A stretch of 35,599 bases of DNA from Candidatus Kuenenia stuttgartensis (GTDB taxonomy: Bacteria; Planctomycetota; Planctomycetia; Planctomycetales; Planctomycetaceae). This document shows positions 34,468 through 35,599 of the stretch, one piece after another. The DNA lies in contig CAMDRI010000044.1 of NCBI GenBank assembly GCA_945906725.1, forward strand, positions 1 to 35,599, in the 5' to 3' direction. Below the pieces are notes generated by a model, which saw nothing but the letters and a program-made list of their open reading frames with translations, was not told where the DNA came from and searched no databases. A program made the translations under genes and the position numbers. Each line of letters starts with the position of its first letter. Position 1 is the first letter of the stretch.

Positions 34468-35082
34468 CTAGATCCTTCTGATCACGCCGATCACCATGCC
34501 GAGAATGTTGACGTTGTTTGTATAGATAGCTTTTTTAGGAGGGCTGATCGTCTCCAACCGAATGCGATTTCCATCTTGGAAGAATTTCTTGTAGTGGGTT
34601 TCTTTATTTTCGATGACCGCGATCACTCGGTCTCCATCTCGATAGAACTGCTGCATCCGACAAAGCAAGTAATCGCCCTTGATGATGTGCTCTTCGACCA
34701 TCGAATCATCTGCCGCACGGTAGAGAAAATGGTCGCCAGAACCCAGCAGATCCATGAAGTCGATCTGCTCTCTGTCCTTGTTCTCTTTCAATCTCGTCCC
34801 TTGGCCAAACTGGCCGCGGAGATTAACAGCCGTCTTTCGTTGCGGCTTGTCAGACAACTGGATTGCGCGTGAGAGATTTGGTTTGCGAGTGATCAACCCC
34901 TTTTTTTCCAGCGCCTTCAAGTGACACATCACGCCATTCGGTGATTTGATGTCAAACTCCTCACCGATCTCACGCACCGTCGGTCCATAGCCACGGTTCA
35001 TGATGTTGCCCTTCACGAATTCATAGATCTCTCGTTGGCGTGGAGTGAGATTCGAAGTCTTCACCATCAATACGTTTGCCAA
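34468..35082 (-). CDS. lexA: LexA-type repressor with altered cleavage site
   Basis: 204 residues. TTG 35082 is chosen because AAGGA lies 8 bases upstream; ATG 35067 has none at the right distance. N-terminal winged helix: 'LTPRQREIYEFVKGNIMNRG', 'TVREIGEEFDIKSPNGVMCH', 'LKALEKKGLI'. The S24 peptidase domain keeps the catalytic pair S127 ('AADDSMVEEHI') and K165 ('ETHYKKFF'). The scissile Ala-Gly is replaced by Gln94-Gly95 ('NLRGQFGQGTRLKE'). LexA represses SOS genes until RecA-stimulated self-cleavage; here cleavage may be slow or absent. Base composition is richer in A+T than the neighbouring genes. Ends at the hairpin shared with the thioredoxin-fold gene. A perfect 42-bp palindrome lies 91 bases upstream. 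Confidence 0.9.
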   Translation of the reverse strand: MANVLMVKTSNLTPRQREIYEFVKGNIMNRGYGPTVREIGEEFDIKSPNGVMCHLKALEKKGLITRKPNLSRAIQLSDKPQRKTAVNLRGQFGQGTRLKENKDREQIDFMDLLGSGDHFLYRAADDSMVEEHIIKGDYLLCRMQQFYRDGDRVIAVIENKETHYKKFFQDGNRIRLETISPPKKAIYTNNVNILGMVIGVIRRI

Positions 35083-35173
35083 GTTCAGGTTCCTTAGGTT
35101 TGGAGTGTTCCGATTAATGGTGTAAATTTGGTGAGACTATCCTACCTTGGAGCACAACGCCCAGACTGGTAGC

Positions 35174-35215
35174 CAACAACTGTACATCAATAGAACTATT
35201 GATGTACAGTTGTTG
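35174..35215. promoter_or_regulatory. Perfect 42-bp palindrome upstream of lexA, candidate operator
   Basis: Arms 35174-35193 (CAACAACTGTACATCAATAG) and 35196-35215 are exact reverse complements around AA. With so short a spacer it suits a dimeric DNA-binding protein better than an RNA hairpin. Autoregulation is usual for LexA, so this is a candidate LexA operator, but it is far from the start and much longer than known SOS boxes. A recombination or insertion-element end is also possible. Confidence 0.55.
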
Positions 35216-35276
35216 CGAGCACCCTGACTCCTCGTCGCAAAGTTTTCCAGTCTTTTTCAAAAGTACGGTTTACCGT

Positions 35277-35300
35277 AGACATTCAATGGGCTGAATGTCT
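35277..35300. other. Hairpin in the non-coding right end
   Basis: AGACATTCA (35277-35285) and TGAATGTCT (35292-35300) pair perfectly with a 6-base loop and are followed by TCTGTTTTGTG, which resembles a weak terminator on the plus strand. It overlaps a second small inverted repeat TACGGT/ACCGTA. No plus-strand gene ends here. The whole stretch 35083-35599 has no convincing gene. Confidence 0.4.
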
Positions 35301-35502
35301 TCTGTTTTGTGAGGGGCACGAATTGTCCTGGGATGAACATACCTGCCGATGAACCGGCGATTGCTGATACGCGAAAGCCATCGCGGCCGGTCAGTCATCT
35401 CAAATCAACTTGGAGTAGTCAGGCGCGGAAAGGCACTTCTGTTTAGGACTAAGTTCGACTTTTGCAGTTTTTAGAGTGTTGAGAACTGATCTACGGAAAA
35501 AG

Positions 35503-35563
35503 CGCGAGCCTCCACGACAATGCTTGGGACATCACTCTCAGGCATCGAGCAAGGAGGCTCACG
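35503..35563. repeat. Inverted repeat at the right edge, possible end of a mobile element
   Basis: CGCGAGCCTCC (35503-35513) and GGAGGCTCACG (35553-35563) pair with one mismatch, and AATGC/GCATC pair inside. The sequence becomes A+T-rich around it and no gene is visible. It may be the start of an insertion sequence or a structured RNA that continues beyond the window. Confidence 0.35.
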
Positions 35564-35599
35564 ATGTAACTTGTACCCAGTTTTGCGGTTTTGTTGCAG

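Noticed and set aside
35333-35446. A 37-codon plus-strand ORF starting 'MNIPADEPAIADTRK'
   Set aside because: Weak ribosome site, no recognisable family, short; possible but not supportable.

Overview
The window reads as chromosomal DNA of a planctomycete, probably of the Planctomycetaceae/Gemmata side of the phylum. The evidence is the protein content: a 'planctomycete cytochrome C' DUF1549/DUF1553 protein with CxxCH sites, remnants of two DUF1501 genes, a PmoA-like protein, a BatA/VWA membrane protein, a soluble Hanks-type kinase, and secreted five-bladed-propeller proteins with the '[11 protein letters not shown]' type of start. DNA is GC-rich and genes run in long same-strand blocks. No rRNA, tRNA or CRISPR array was found.

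Layout. (1) 1-8358, all plus strand, is a catabolic block: the end of a parallel beta-helix protein, a cytoplasmic GH43-like beta-propeller, an M81 (MlrC-like) metallopeptidase translationally coupled to an MFS transporter, a dihydrodipicolinate-synthase-family lyase, a TIM-barrel amidohydrolase and a secreted beta-propeller protein. It looks like a pathway for uptake and breakdown of one unidentified carbohydrate- or amide-linked compound. (2) 8359-9149 is a graveyard: the tail of a DUF1501 gene fused to a broken IS630 transposase. (3) 15607-9150, minus strand, is a tight housekeeping block: small membrane protein, rpe, a phosphoglycerate-mutase-fold protein without catalytic residues, accD, a protein kinase and a UvrD/PcrA helicase. 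(4) 15761-18724 is the DUF1549/1553 cytochrome gene, with an 80-bp palindrome carried in frame inside the coding region. (5) 18749-23341 holds a CopZ-like Fe-S/Zn protein, a doubly deleted IS110 transposase, an SDR oxidoreductase, endonuclease IV and a membrane protein. (6) 23537-29924 holds rpsT, two tandem Tat-type cyclophilins, a PmoA-like protein, an unknown membrane protein and a BatA/VWA protein. (7) 30147-35082 holds a repeat-rich lipoprotein, a cytochrome P450, a thioredoxin-fold lipoprotein without cysteines, and lexA. The last 517 bases are non-coding and rich in inverted repeats.

The most unusual feature is a set of at least seven palindromic elements (about 55-80 bp, arms 16-31 bp). 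Most lie between genes. Two contribute the stop codon of the gene before them and one sits in frame inside a gene. They resemble in behaviour, though not in sequence, the palindromic elements of Rickettsia. Other points of interest are a LexA whose scissile Ala-Gly has become Gln-Gly next to a perfect 42-bp palindrome, and several pseudo-enzymes (dead phosphatase, dead thioredoxin) that keep their fold.
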